A stretch of DNA of 64,000 nt from Paenibacillus brasilensis. GTDB lineage: Bacteria > Bacillota > Bacilli > Paenibacillales > Paenibacillaceae. Positions 16,451-25,408 of the stretch are shown piece after piece. The stretch spans positions 1,952,001 to 2,016,000 of the forward strand of contig NZ_CP045298.1 in assembly GCF_009363115.1 (NCBI RefSeq), written 5' to 3'. The notes under the pieces are model-generated. The model searched no databases. It was not told where the DNA came from and was given only the letters and a program-made list of their open reading frames with translations. Every line of letters starts with the position of its first letter. Position 1 is the first letter of the stretch. The translations under genes and the position numbers were made by a program.

Positions 16451-16844
16451 TTTGTAATAATGTGCGAGAAGGCTTGCTTAAGGGCACAACGATTCGTGAA
16501 AAGTTTGATTTGGTTGGAATCGGGTTATCGAACTTGGGAAACAATATCCTCAGGCCTTTCAATTTATTAAGCAGTATTCGTTCTCGCCTTATATTTACGA
16601 AGAAGTAGAGCAAGAAGTCTATACCGGCGGATGGTGTGCGCCAATGAACGAGTTATATCAAGAAGCTATCCAGGAGAAGTTATTTTTCCCGATGAATCCG
16701 AAAATGATGGTGCAGATGCATTACGGGACATTTGTTTATATGCTGAAGGCCCATCGACATGGAATCTTCGAGTTAAGCAGTGAGAGCGTTAGTGGTGCAA
16801 TCCGTTTGTGTTGGAATGCTGTAACTCTTAGAGATTTAACATAG
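16451..16844 (+). pseudogene. TetR-family regulator, 5'-truncated and frameshifted
   Basis: The first part reads VREGLLKGTTIREKFDLV; after a one-base gap it continues NRVIELGKQYPQAFQFIKQY, then SFSPYIYEEVEQEVYTGGW and on through MNELYQEAIQEKLFF to the stop at 16844. Adding one T in GGTTGGAAT would restore a single frame. This is the ligand-binding half of a TetR/AcrR regulator; the DNA-binding N-terminus is absent, replaced by the end of the esterase-like gene only a few bases away. Confidence 0.7.
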
Positions 16845-16860
16845 GTAGATGGACAATAGT

Positions 16861-16898
16861 CGCCCTCAAAGGAAGTTCGATAACAACCTTTGAGGGCG
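16861..16898 (+). terminator. Rho-independent terminator
   Basis: CGCCCTCAAAGG pairs with CCTTTGAGGGCG (12 bp), followed by GCTTCTGTTTT. Between here and 17143 there is no supported gene. Confidence 0.8.
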
Positions 16899-17143
16899 GC
16901 TTCTGTTTTATGGATGGTTTATTACAAAAAAATGGAGTTAGGTACACAACTTTATTGTCTGTAAACAAAATCCCGTTACCGTCCCAACGCATGTCCGAAT
17001 CACCATGAACCATCGTTCCAAGCGTAGCAGCTTGGCTACTACTACAAATGTAAATTACGCACCAACTTATTTACATTTTATTACGTGGGGATGTGTTTTT
17101 ATTTTTATCTCAAATAATCCATTTTATAGAATAATTATGATCG

Positions 17144-17386
17144 TTATGTGGGATTGGGAAGAGGAATATTTCTGCATAAGGAAGGAGGGGTTTCTGAGGT
17201 TCCTGACTGAACATAGTGATGTTTATTCAGATACATACGATTGTACTGATTCATTAGTTCGTCCAAAAACATAGCCTGCTCAAGTACGCAAGCATGTCCA
17301 AAATCATATTGTTCATAAAGATCATGCAATCGTTGTCTGGCACTTTCTATCTGTTGATTTAACGTTAAATTTGCATCATTGTTCAT
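17144..17386 (-). CDS. Spo0E-like sporulation phosphatase
   Basis: An 80-residue protein. Its first 45 residues match the Spo0E-like family: IESARQRLHDLYEQYDF, then VLEQAMFLDELMNQYNR, which corresponds to the helix-turn-helix hairpin usually ending SQELDxLIxxY. Spo0E proteins dephosphorylate the sporulation regulator Spo0A-P. Here the SQE of the motif is changed (QAMFLDEL), while the LD and the closing Y remain, so activity is uncertain. The tail (LNKHHYVQSGTSETPPS) is unconserved. The second ATG (17386) is chosen for spacing to GGGGG; the ATG at 17392 is also possible. Confidence 0.7.
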   Translation of the reverse strand: MNNDANLTLNQQIESARQRLHDLYEQYDFGHACVLEQAMFLDELMNQYNRMYLNKHHYVQSGTSETPPSLCRNIPLPNPT

Positions 17387-17478
17387 GTGCATTACCCCCT
17401 GATAAATCTCATTTTAAGAGGTAATGAACAAATACATCATGATCTTTTTTTAGCTAAAACAACAAAATAAACAAAAAA

Positions 17479-17498
17479 AGCCAGCCGAAGGGCTGGTC
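17479..17498 (-). terminator. Terminator of the XRE/TPR regulator transcript
   Basis: CCAGCC/GGCTGG stem with a tight CTTCGG-type loop and a long T-run on the minus strand, 12 bases after the stop of the putative propeptide. It encloses regulator and peptide in one transcript. Confidence 0.85.
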
Positions 17499-17509
17499 CA
17501 TAGTAAGAA

Positions 17510-17647
17510 TTAGAAATTGATTAAAATGACCCAATGTGTCCTTGAACTTGGATTGTGCTTGAGCTTGGGATTCCGGTTGGGAACTGGTAGTGCGAATACC
17601 AGTAAAAAGCTAGTTGCTACAAATAGCAAAGCCGTCTTTTCGATCAT
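17510..17647 (-). CDS. Putative exported signalling propeptide (Phr/RRNPP type)
   Basis: A 45-codon ORF starts at ATG 17647, inside the 3' end of the regulator gene in the +1 frame, and stops 12 bases before the terminator. It begins MIEKTALLFVATSFLLVFAL, a textbook Sec signal (charged start, hydrophobic core, PVP break), then a basic 22-residue tail ending THWVILINF. GGGAAAGGA lies directly before the ATG, close for an RBS. Small exported peptides overlapping or directly following a TPR regulator are the hallmark of Rap-Phr, PlcR-PapR and related pairs. A third frame over the tail reads FPTGIPSSSTIQVQGHIGSF, so a past frameshift could have changed the mature peptide. The ORF is seen; the signalling role is inferred. 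Confidence 0.5.
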   Translation of the reverse strand: MIEKTALLFVATSFLLVFALPVPNRNPKLKHNPSSRTHWVILINF

Positions 17648-18992
17648 TCCTTTCCCACATGTTGTACCGAGCTAGTATTCCAGGTTCAGCATATGCTCTG
17701 AAACGCTCAAACAAACCAACACAATTAGTTATAAGAAGCGCGTGTTTAAGAGTAATAGCTTTTTCAAAAGCATCTATCAAACAATTGAAACCATATGAGT
17801 ATCTGCCTTTATTCAGGTTATACTTGGCTAACTTATACCAGAATCGTACAGTTTCTTCGAGTATAACTTGCTGCTCTGTTAATGTGCTCGCATATACTTG
17901 ATCTCGATAAGCTTCAATTTGGGGTTCAAATCGCTGAAGAATATGATCAATGTCGATGTCGTACCGGTTAGCTACTTCTATAACGTTTAAAAGTTCAGCA
18001 AAAATATGTTTTTTGCCTGATATATGGCCAACGTAATCCGTCAGCACGCTAATATCTCCAGACATAAACCTATTTACGTAAGTATTAATTTTGGCCCATT
18101 GCTGAAATTCACCTAGCCAATGGAGTGTATCTGGATCAGTTTCCTTAACCCAGCTTAGATCGGTATAACCACGTATATGCTCTAAAGCCTGCTCATGATC
18201 TCCATTTGCATCACAAGCATGTGCGCACATTAATTCAGCATAGGCTATGTATACAAAAAGAGGTCTGCTAAGTTTCTTATCCAGCTTAATTTTCCGCTTG
18301 GAATTATGAACCAAATCGTACTGAATTTGTCCTAACTTATACATTCGGCGTGAAAATGTATAGACCTTATCCCACATACTTAATGATCTATACACGTTGG
18401 CCAAGTCCTTGAAAGCATCCAGTTGGTCAAATTCGTCCAAACGGTCGACAAAAGGTTCAAATTTAGCAGCCGTTTGAAGATTTTGAGCCTGATCTTTCCC
18501 TATTCGGATACTAAACAACCGATACTGGCACAAAGCAAGCCGTTCTGAATGCTGCTTACTTTCACTCTCAGCCACGTTTTCATAAAGGTAAGCTGCTGTA
18601 TCCCGATACCCTTTGTGGAACAAATCCTCAGCCAGTTCAAAGAGTGAATGAGTGTAGACCGGATTATCCAGAAACTTACTTACAGCACGCTGTAAGCAAT
18701 CAAGTCGCCCTAACTCAACACAACGATACAAGAAAGGTTTTATTCTCCGCCAGTTAAGTGGAGTTTCTTCAACGCACTCTTCAACGAATCGCTCATAAAA
18801 ATAATCCGGTGGTAAATTCATGCCCAACGTAATGCGATCCAGTTGATTAACAGATAAAGAACGATTGCCTGTGATGATGCCGCTAACTGTAACTACATTC
18901 AAATTAGTGATATGGCCAAACTGGGTCATACTTAGGCCTTTCTGTTTAAGATATCTTTCAATTTCTGCCCGAATCGTAGGTGTTATTTCCAT
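17610..18992 (-). CDS. XRE-type transcriptional regulator with TPR-like helical repeats
   Basis: A 460-residue protein. Residues about 5-60 form a Cro/C1-type helix-turn-helix (LSMTQFGHITNLNVVTVSGI, then ITGNRSLSVNQLDRI). The rest is all-helical with repeated pairs (for example DLFHKGYRDTAAYLYENVAE, and DLANVYRSLSMWDKVYTFSR, then AYAELMCAHACDANGDHEQA), i.e. TPR-like. This is the layout of RRNPP peptide-sensing regulators (PlcR, NprR, AimR, Rgg-like). A small exported-peptide ORF overlaps its 3' end, which strengthens that idea. It is transcribed divergently from an AbrB-like gene across 229 bases that are AT-rich, so cross-regulation is possible. Target genes are unknown. Confidence 0.8.
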   Translation of the reverse strand: MEITPTIRAEIERYLKQKGLSMTQFGHITNLNVVTVSGIITGNRSLSVNQLDRITLGMNLPPDYFYERFVEECVEETPLNWRRIKPFLYRCVELGRLDCLQRAVSKFLDNPVYTHSLFELAEDLFHKGYRDTAAYLYENVAESESKQHSERLALCQYRLFSIRIGKDQAQNLQTAAKFEPFVDRLDEFDQLDAFKDLANVYRSLSMWDKVYTFSRRMYKLGQIQYDLVHNSKRKIKLDKKLSRPLFVYIAYAELMCAHACDANGDHEQALEHIRGYTDLSWVKETDPDTLHWLGEFQQWAKINTYVNRFMSGDISVLTDYVGHISGKKHIFAELLNVIEVANRYDIDIDHILQRFEPQIEAYRDQVYASTLTEQQVILEETVRFWYKLAKYNLNKGRYSYGFNCLIDAFEKAITLKHALLITNCVGLFERFRAYAEPGILARYNMWERNDRKDGFAICSN

Positions 18993-19221
18993 GAATAAAT
19001 CACCCTTTCAGCGTGAGCTTTGGAATGTGCAAATTTAAACAAAAAGAAGAATTGGAAAACTCGTAATATAATGAAATATTTGTATGTTTTCAATATACCA
19101 TCTATTTGCACAACAATAAATACCCCTTTTTGGAGAAGATTGGATTGTGTATGCAAAAAAATCACAGGTGACAGTTCAGAGCATTTAGTGGGTTCCTATC
19201 ATCTGATAAGGAGGACATCAA

Positions 19222-19671
19222 TTGAAAAGAACAGGTATGACACGTTCCCTGGATACGTTAGGCCGGATTGTTATTCCCATGGAAATCCGAAACAGCATGG
19301 GGATTAAGATTGGCGAGCCTTTAGAATTTTTTATGAACGTTGAAAAAGGTTTTATGGGCATAGGAAAGTATAGTAGCGGGGTTTCCTGTAATTTGTGCAA
19401 TTCATTTCAGGATTTAACCTATTTCAATAGCTTACTTTTATGTAAGCAATGTATACTCGACCTGAAGGGAAATGTAGGTGTTAGTCCCATTCCTGCCCCT
19501 GTTGTTAAGCAGCCTATGTACAAAGAAAAAAAAGTAAATCGGTCGACACAAGAACTGGTTGAAAGCCTGAGAAGACTTGTCCGCGAGCATCCAGCAGCCA
19601 AGCAGAATGAATACGCGAAAAGGCTTGGCGTGTCACAAGGCCGTATTTCCCAGCTTAAAAAGTTATTATAG
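19222..19671 (+). CDS. AbrB-like regulator with Cys4 site and C-terminal HTH
   Basis: A 149-residue protein starting at TTG 19222, placed by AAGGAGGAC seven bases upstream. Residues 1-48 are an AbrB/SpoVT swapped-hairpin DNA-binding domain (TRSLDTLGRIVIPMEIRNSM). Then come two cysteine pairs, C56-x2-C59 and C74-x2-C77, a likely zinc knuckle, a Pro-rich linker, and a C-terminal helix-turn-helix (residues 113-149, EYAKRLGVSQGRISQLKKLL). AbrB itself is about 95 residues and lacks the last two parts. A role as transition-state regulator is plausible given the neighbouring Spo0E-like and XRE/TPR genes, but this is inference. Confidence 0.78.
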   Translation: MKRTGMTRSLDTLGRIVIPMEIRNSMGIKIGEPLEFFMNVEKGFMGIGKYSSGVSCNLCNSFQDLTYFNSLLLCKQCILDLKGNVGVSPIPAPVVKQPMYKEKKVNRSTQELVESLRRLVREHPAAKQNEYAKRLGVSQGRISQLKKLL

Positions 19672-19718
19672 CGTGCGATGACGTTATCTTCATGATTATA
19701 CTTATGGAGGTGTCAGTG

Positions 19719-19952
19719 ATGGGGAATTGTTTTAAAACAGAGGAAGAAATTTATTTGTTGTCTGAACACGTACATCCCTTGGATAAGGGTTTTGAACTAT
19801 TTCATCTAAATTATAGACAAAATGATTGGGCAGAAGCGGATCGCGTCGCTGATTACATTTTAAGTATGGCCGAACGCAGTTATAACAGCAGACAAAAATG
19901 GGGTGACGTTGTTCCTCTAAATCAGATGCTAAAGCATCCACTTATATTTTGA
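19719..19952 (+). CDS. Small acidic protein of unknown function
   Basis: A 77-residue protein starting at ATG 19719 behind TGGAGGTG, 47 bases after the AbrB-like gene and probably cotranscribed. It contains FELFHLNYRQNDWAEADRVA, then DYILSMAERSYNSRQKWGD, which looks like one helical hairpin, perhaps a single TPR-like unit. I do not recognise a family. Upstream in-frame ATGs lack an RBS. Confidence 0.5.
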   Translation: MGNCFKTEEEIYLLSEHVHPLDKGFELFHLNYRQNDWAEADRVADYILSMAERSYNSRQKWGDVVPLNQMLKHPLIF

Positions 19953-19959
19953 GGAAACA

Positions 19960-20154
19960 TTGCCCGGATTCATCACAATTTTTGAGGCAGCAAACATAAA
20001 TGAATGGAATATAGACGAGTATTATTATAATATTCCCGATCAGCTAGCTATCTATAACATAAATCAGCAGCGGTATGATATCGCCATAGTAACAGCAAAG
20101 CCGCTTGCATCAGCAGGTGGTCCTCAGGCTGTCGAGATTTTCTCGGCAGCCTGA
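19960..20154 (+). CDS. Possible small protein whose end runs into a terminator
   Basis: A 64-codon ORF from a TTG 7 bases after the previous stop, with GAGGAA before it. The middle is Tyr/Asn/Ile-rich (NEWNIDEYYYNIPDQLAIYN), protein-like, but the last 12 codons and the stop lie within a hairpin (20122-20156). That suggests the original 3' end was replaced. No family recognised. Confidence 0.3.
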   Translation: MPGFITIFEAANINEWNIDEYYYNIPDQLAIYNINQQRYDIAIVTAKPLASAGGPQAVEIFSAA

Positions 20155-20181
20155 GGACGGCATTCAGCCGTCCTCTTTTCC
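20122..20181 (+). terminator. Two overlapping hairpins ending the AbrB-like transcript
   Basis: CCTCAGGCTGTCGAGA pairs with TCTCGGCAGCCTGAGG (20122-20156). The 3' arm overlaps AGGACGGC/GCCGTCCT (20153-20176), which is followed by CTTTTCC and is the real terminator. The first hairpin is a near copy of the stem-loop at 13037. Confidence 0.75.
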
Positions 20182-20235
20182 TTATCCTGCACCTATCTGC
20201 ACATTAAAGTGAAACTATTAATGAATCGCAGGCAC

Positions 20236-20976
20236 TTAGTCCCTCTTGCTGAATTTGGCCAACAGATCCAAAATCCGCACATACAGCCACACTAAAGTCA
20301 CCAGCAGTCCAAAAGCTCCGTACCATTCCATATATTTGGGTGCGCCTTGATCAGCTTGTTCCTCAATAAAATTAAAATCCACCAGTAGATTCAAAGCCGC
20401 AATAATCACGATAAATAAGCTGATGCCGATGCCAAGCCAGCCCGATTCATGGATATACGGAACATTCATACCGAAAAAGTTCAAGATGAAATCGACCAGC
20501 GTGACCAGAGCAATCGCCAGCGTACACAGAACTACGAATGAGATAAAGCCTCGTGTCACCTTGATGATTCGCTGTGTGTACATAAAGAGCATCAAGAACA
20601 GGATACCCACGGTCAGCAAAATAGCATTGGCTACAATGCCGGGATATTCATACTCCATAAAAGCTGAGATACCGCCCAAGGCAAAACCACTCAGAATCGC
20701 ATATACAGGCGAAAGGAGCGGCGCAGTTTTGGGAAAAAAGGAGATCGCAAGGGCTACGCCAACCATGCCAAGCGCGCCTGCGGTCAGCAAGGATAGCACC
20801 TCTACAGTTCCTTGGTAGGTCATGTACCAGGTAATACTGCCAGAGACGATGAGCAGAACCAGCAGCAGTAACGTTTTGTTCACCGTTCCTCCAATGGTCA
20901 TGCGCTGTTCGCTAGCTTTTCTTTCATCTTCACGTAAAAAGATATCATCTCGTAAAACCGGATTGCTAAAGCTCAT
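20236..20976 (-). CDS. Bax inhibitor-1/YccA family membrane protein
   Basis: A 246-residue protein with a soluble 30-residue N-terminus (MSFSNPVLRDDIF) and seven hydrophobic segments. It has the bacterial BI-1 pattern around TAGALGMVGVALAISFFPKT, then LSPVYAILSGFALGGISAFMEY and the acidic last loop (DFNFIEEQADQGAPKYMEW). Family members are pH-sensitive calcium leak channels in the one well-studied case (B. subtilis YetJ, a related subgroup); here the function is inferred only. RBS AAGGAGCACC. Monocistronic. Confidence 0.88.
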   Translation of the reverse strand: MSFSNPVLRDDIFLREDERKASEQRMTIGGTVNKTLLLLVLLIVSGSITWYMTYQGTVEVLSLLTAGALGMVGVALAISFFPKTAPLLSPVYAILSGFALGGISAFMEYEYPGIVANAILLTVGILFLMLFMYTQRIIKVTRGFISFVVLCTLAIALVTLVDFILNFFGMNVPYIHESGWLGIGISLFIVIIAALNLLVDFNFIEEQADQGAPKYMEWYGAFGLLVTLVWLYVRILDLLAKFSKRD

Positions 20977-21092
20977 ACAGGGTGCTCCTTTTCGATGTGT
21001 TATTTTCTATGCCTGACCTATAGTTTCTCTATGCTGTATATGTATATATCGGTACAAGCTCAAAAAAGTTTCAGAAAATTTCCAAACAAACA

Positions 21093-21127
21093 AAAAACTC
21101 TAGCTCGCCTTGTGGCAAAGCTAGAGT
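21093..21127 (-). terminator. Rho-independent terminator
   Basis: ACTCTAGCT/AGCTAGAGT stem followed by TTTTTTG on the minus strand, 22 bases after the stop of the 95-residue gene. Confidence 0.8.
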
Positions 21128-21148
21128 TAGAGGATCAGTCGTTACAGA

Positions 21149-21436
21149 TTAAAAATCAGCTGTAGCAATTTGGATGGTGCCCGTAACAGCTCCGGCTGCA
21201 GTAGCCTGGAGAGCGGCTACCAGCAGCAAAGCAACTTCCAGCGTAAGACTGTTGGCTGCCGGAATAACATAAGTGATCACAGGTGCATTGACACGGGTAA
21301 CGACAAGATTGACCGGATTGGCCCCCGTATTATTCACGGTAATTGTAGCATTACTGCCGCCATTCAAGTTTTCAAAAAAGGATTTACCCACACCCGCAGC
21401 GAGATTGTAGAATTGCGAAGGTAAAAGAATCGCCAT
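21149..21436 (-). CDS. Small Thr/Ala/Asn-rich protein of unknown function
   Basis: A 95-residue protein starting MAILLPSQFYNLAAG at an ATG behind GGAGGTGAAAACT. The body alternates Val/Thr/Asn (NATITVNNTGANPVNLVVTR, then VNAPVITYVIPAANSLTLEV), predicting an all-beta fold, and ends with an alanine-rich stretch. There is no signal peptide and there are no cysteines. It resembles small beta-rich, spore- or surface-associated proteins in composition only. It has its own terminator and stands alone between BI-1 and a GH2 gene. Confidence 0.65.
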   Translation of the reverse strand: MAILLPSQFYNLAAGVGKSFFENLNGGSNATITVNNTGANPVNLVVTRVNAPVITYVIPAANSLTLEVALLLVAALQATAAGAVTGTIQIATADF

Positions 21437-21562
21437 AGTTTTCACCTCCCCTATATTTGATAGTGTATTCTATGCTTCCAATCTATGATTGCAACGTTAA
21501 TTGACTCAGGAATAAGACACATTTTAAAAGAGTTATAGATTAACGTACCTTAACATACACGA

Positions 21563-21615
21563 AAGAGGGGCTGCCCTCTCAGATTCTTGGCAGAACCTGC
21601 GGACAACCCCTTTTT
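21563..21615 (-). terminator. Terminator of the GH2 gene
   Basis: AGGGGTTGTCC pairs with GGGCAGCCCCT followed by CTTTC on the minus strand, about 35 bases past the stop codon. Confidence 0.65.
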
Positions 21616-21650
21616 AAACAATGATAACCTCACTTACAGCGACAATACTC

Positions 21651-23945
21651 CTATTTTACGAGAATGCTCAATTCCTGCGGATTAAAGCGGGAAAGGGCGG
21701 AGACCTTCACGCGGATATTGCCAGCCTCACCCTGGGTGCGAATCCAGAACGCAATACGTCCACCGATTAGCGATAAACTGGCTGGACCAATCAATTCTCC
21801 CACTCCCTCGACCTCCACCGAAACGGGATCAGCATAGAACGGCAAGACATTGCCGTATTCGTCCAAGGCGTCCACCACAACTCTCGTCACGTCCCAGTCG
21901 CCCGCCTCCAGCAGGGTATCGTCTGCGGTTACCCGCAGCTCGGTCGGCACCGGATTACGAGAGTAGCGTCTGCGAATCACTTCTTGGCCTTCCACATACC
22001 CGATAAACACCGCATCTTCCCACTTCATACCCCAGTGGCCTGTCAACTCGTCGATAACGACGGGAGGATGCGGGAGTGCCGGGTACTTCTCTTGGTTCGG
22101 ACGATAAACCCCCTTGCGCTCATCACCGTAAATAAACTCCACCTCATCGCAATTGGTGAACACAACCAAGGGCACGACGCCTCCGATATTTCGCTCACCA
22201 CGGGACCAATAAGTGACTGGTTCCATCACAATTTCCTGTTCGACACGCTTCTGGCTGCGGTACACATTCGCCGCAAATTTAGGCAGACGGAACATATCCA
22301 TGACGCCGTGGTAGCAAATCTTATCACCGGAACCAAAGTCGGCATGTGTATTATAGTCAAAAGCACACCAGCCAATCGCTCCGGCAATGCCCTCATCGGC
22401 ATAGGAAGCATTCTGCACCCGCGTATGGCGCAGCGCATGCTCCATCACCCGTTCCTCCTGATCAAAACGTTTGGTCGGATACATATGCCCGTTATATTCT
22501 GTCACCAGATAAGGGACGGGATGATCCAGCTTTGTAACAAAAGACGGCTGGCGCAAGCCAGTTGTTTCGCCATCTACGCCCTCTGTATCGTCATACGTAT
22601 CGTAATTGCGAATTTCCTTCGCCAAATATTTCATATGCCCACCGTCATGGACAAAATCGTTCATCGTATATACATCTTCCAGCAGCTCGCTGCCTGCAAT
22701 ATAGCGCACACCGCCCGTAGCTCGGGTCGGATCAAGCTTGTGTGCAAGCTCGTTAGTACGCGCGTACAGATCATGGTCATCCTGCGATTCATTAATCCGT
22801 ACACCCCAGATCACGATGGATGGATGATTACGATCACGGATAATCATGTCCTCTACGTCCTTTACCGCCTGTTCTTTCCACGCTTCACCACCAATATGCT
22901 GCCAGCCCGGAATCTCCTCAAAAACGAGCAATCCAATCTCATCACAACGATCCAGAAAATGACGGGACTGCGGGTAATGCGATGTCCGTACCATGTTCAG
23001 TCCCAATTCCTCTTTGAGTACATCGGCATCGCGACGCTGCGCTCTTTTGGGCATTGCATAACCAATATATGGGTAAGACTGATGGCGATTCAAGCCGAGC
23101 AGCTTGATCTTCCGCCCGTTCAGGTAAAATCCATCCGGCTGGAATTCAGCCTCCCGAAACCCGAAGCGCACGATTAGCTGATCCAATGCTTCCCCGTTAC
23201 GCAGCAGCGTCAGCTCTGCTTCGTACAGCTTGGGATCGTCCAGCTCCCACAGCTGTATGCCGTTTAGCTCTTTCAGTTCCAGTGTCATATCGCCCGCAGT
23301 CACTGCTGTCGGGCCAGTCTCCGCCTTCAAGCTGTCTCCATCCAGCAGCCGTAAGGCGACCGTCAGATCGTCCTGCTTAGCATCCATTCCCTCCAGCCCG
23401 ACAGCTACACGTACCCCTTTGCTTGCCGCCAACGCCTCTGGTGTCTGGACGAATACCGCTCCGAAATGTACAGACTCGACGACTCGTAGCTGCACCTCCC
23501 GGTAAATGCCACCGTAGGTCAGGTAGTCGATAACTGCCCCAAAGGGAGGAATGTCGTCCCGTTCCGTAGAATCGGCGACAACGGTGAGCATATTGGAACC
23601 GCCGTATTCAGCAAGCTCGGTCAATTCAATGCTGAACGGTGTATAGCCGCCTTTATGCTCACCCGCTTTTACTCCGTTCAAATATACCTGTGCATAGGAC
23701 ATAACCCCTTCAAAATCGACATACAACCGCTTACCCTTGGCATCTGCCGGAATATCCAGTTTCCTTTTATACGTAGAAATAAACTGAAACGCCTTGTCGT
23801 CAAAATAGTTATACGGCAGCTCCACATTGGTGTGCGGAAGCAGAACGGGTTCATACCGATTCACATCAATACCTGAATTCACTTCGCTCTCAACATACTC
23901 GGGACGATAGAACCACTGGTCATTCAACGGCAAAATGGTACGCAT
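21651..23945 (-). CDS. Glycoside hydrolase family 2 (beta-galactosidase/glucuronidase type)
   Basis: A 764-residue enzyme without a signal peptide. It has the N-terminal sugar-binding jelly roll (residues about 50-160, RLYVDFEGVMSYAQVYLNG), an Ig-like middle domain, and a TIM barrel beginning near KLLGLNRHQSYPYIGY. The acid/base glutamate is in WGVRINES (E386) and the nucleophile is in VTEYNGHMYP (E483). A C-terminal Ig-like extension of about 150 residues follows (LLEAGDWDVTRVVVDALDEY), as in many Firmicutes GH2 enzymes. The sugar is unknown; beta-galactoside or beta-glucuronide are the usual choices. No transporter lies nearby. A LacI-family regulator is encoded upstream on the same strand, and AGTAAAA repeats mark both promoters. 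Confidence 0.88.
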   Translation of the reverse strand: MRTILPLNDQWFYRPEYVESEVNSGIDVNRYEPVLLPHTNVELPYNYFDDKAFQFISTYKRKLDIPADAKGKRLYVDFEGVMSYAQVYLNGVKAGEHKGGYTPFSIELTELAEYGGSNMLTVVADSTERDDIPPFGAVIDYLTYGGIYREVQLRVVESVHFGAVFVQTPEALAASKGVRVAVGLEGMDAKQDDLTVALRLLDGDSLKAETGPTAVTAGDMTLELKELNGIQLWELDDPKLYEAELTLLRNGEALDQLIVRFGFREAEFQPDGFYLNGRKIKLLGLNRHQSYPYIGYAMPKRAQRRDADVLKEELGLNMVRTSHYPQSRHFLDRCDEIGLLVFEEIPGWQHIGGEAWKEQAVKDVEDMIIRDRNHPSIVIWGVRINESQDDHDLYARTNELAHKLDPTRATGGVRYIAGSELLEDVYTMNDFVHDGGHMKYLAKEIRNYDTYDDTEGVDGETTGLRQPSFVTKLDHPVPYLVTEYNGHMYPTKRFDQEERVMEHALRHTRVQNASYADEGIAGAIGWCAFDYNTHADFGSGDKICYHGVMDMFRLPKFAANVYRSQKRVEQEIVMEPVTYWSRGERNIGGVVPLVVFTNCDEVEFIYGDERKGVYRPNQEKYPALPHPPVVIDELTGHWGMKWEDAVFIGYVEGQEVIRRRYSRNPVPTELRVTADDTLLEAGDWDVTRVVVDALDEYGNVLPFYADPVSVEVEGVGELIGPASLSLIGGRIAFWIRTQGEAGNIRVKVSALSRFNPQELSILVK

Positions 23946-23986
23946 GGGCAGTCACCTCAACCTTTTATTTTTCACTCTTATACCAT

Positions 23987-24058
23987 AGTAAAATATAAAA
24001 GTAAAAATAACGAGTAAAACTTAGTAAAATAATTATATTTTTAATGTAAGCACTTACA
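23987..24058. promoter_or_regulatory. Operator region of the GH2 gene: AGTAAAA repeats plus TGTAAG-CA-CTTACA palindrome
   Basis: Four AGTAAAA copies lie at 23987, 24000, 24013 and 24023, spaced 10-13 bases apart. Then comes a palindrome at 24045-24058 (TGTAAGCACTTACA), which resembles both a LacI-type operator and a catabolite-response element. Both are upstream of the GH2 start codon. The same heptamer recurs in front of the LacI-family gene. Confidence 0.5.
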
Positions 24059-24143
24059 AGTTAATTGTCAATTCCATTTTTGTATTCGCCCATAGCACAA
24101 ACAGCCCCGGTACACCGGAGCTGCTTAAATTCATTTGTTATTT

Positions 24144-25316
<1,173 letters not shown>

Positions 25317-25408
25317 TCATATATAAGCCCAATCATGATAAAATACATATCATTAGAGTTTTAGAAAATTCCCATTATATCAGTAATGATACCAAGGAGG
25401 ATATACAC

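Noticed and set aside
16828..17013. 61-codon minus-strand ORF (MVHGDSDMRWDGNGILFTDN...)
   Set aside because: Reads back through a terminator hairpin, no RBS, no family; could be debris, not supportable as a gene.
21984..23177. 397-codon plus-strand ORF opposite the GH2 gene
   Set aside because: Antisense shadow of a GC-richer gene; the minus-strand product has both catalytic glutamates and a complete domain order.
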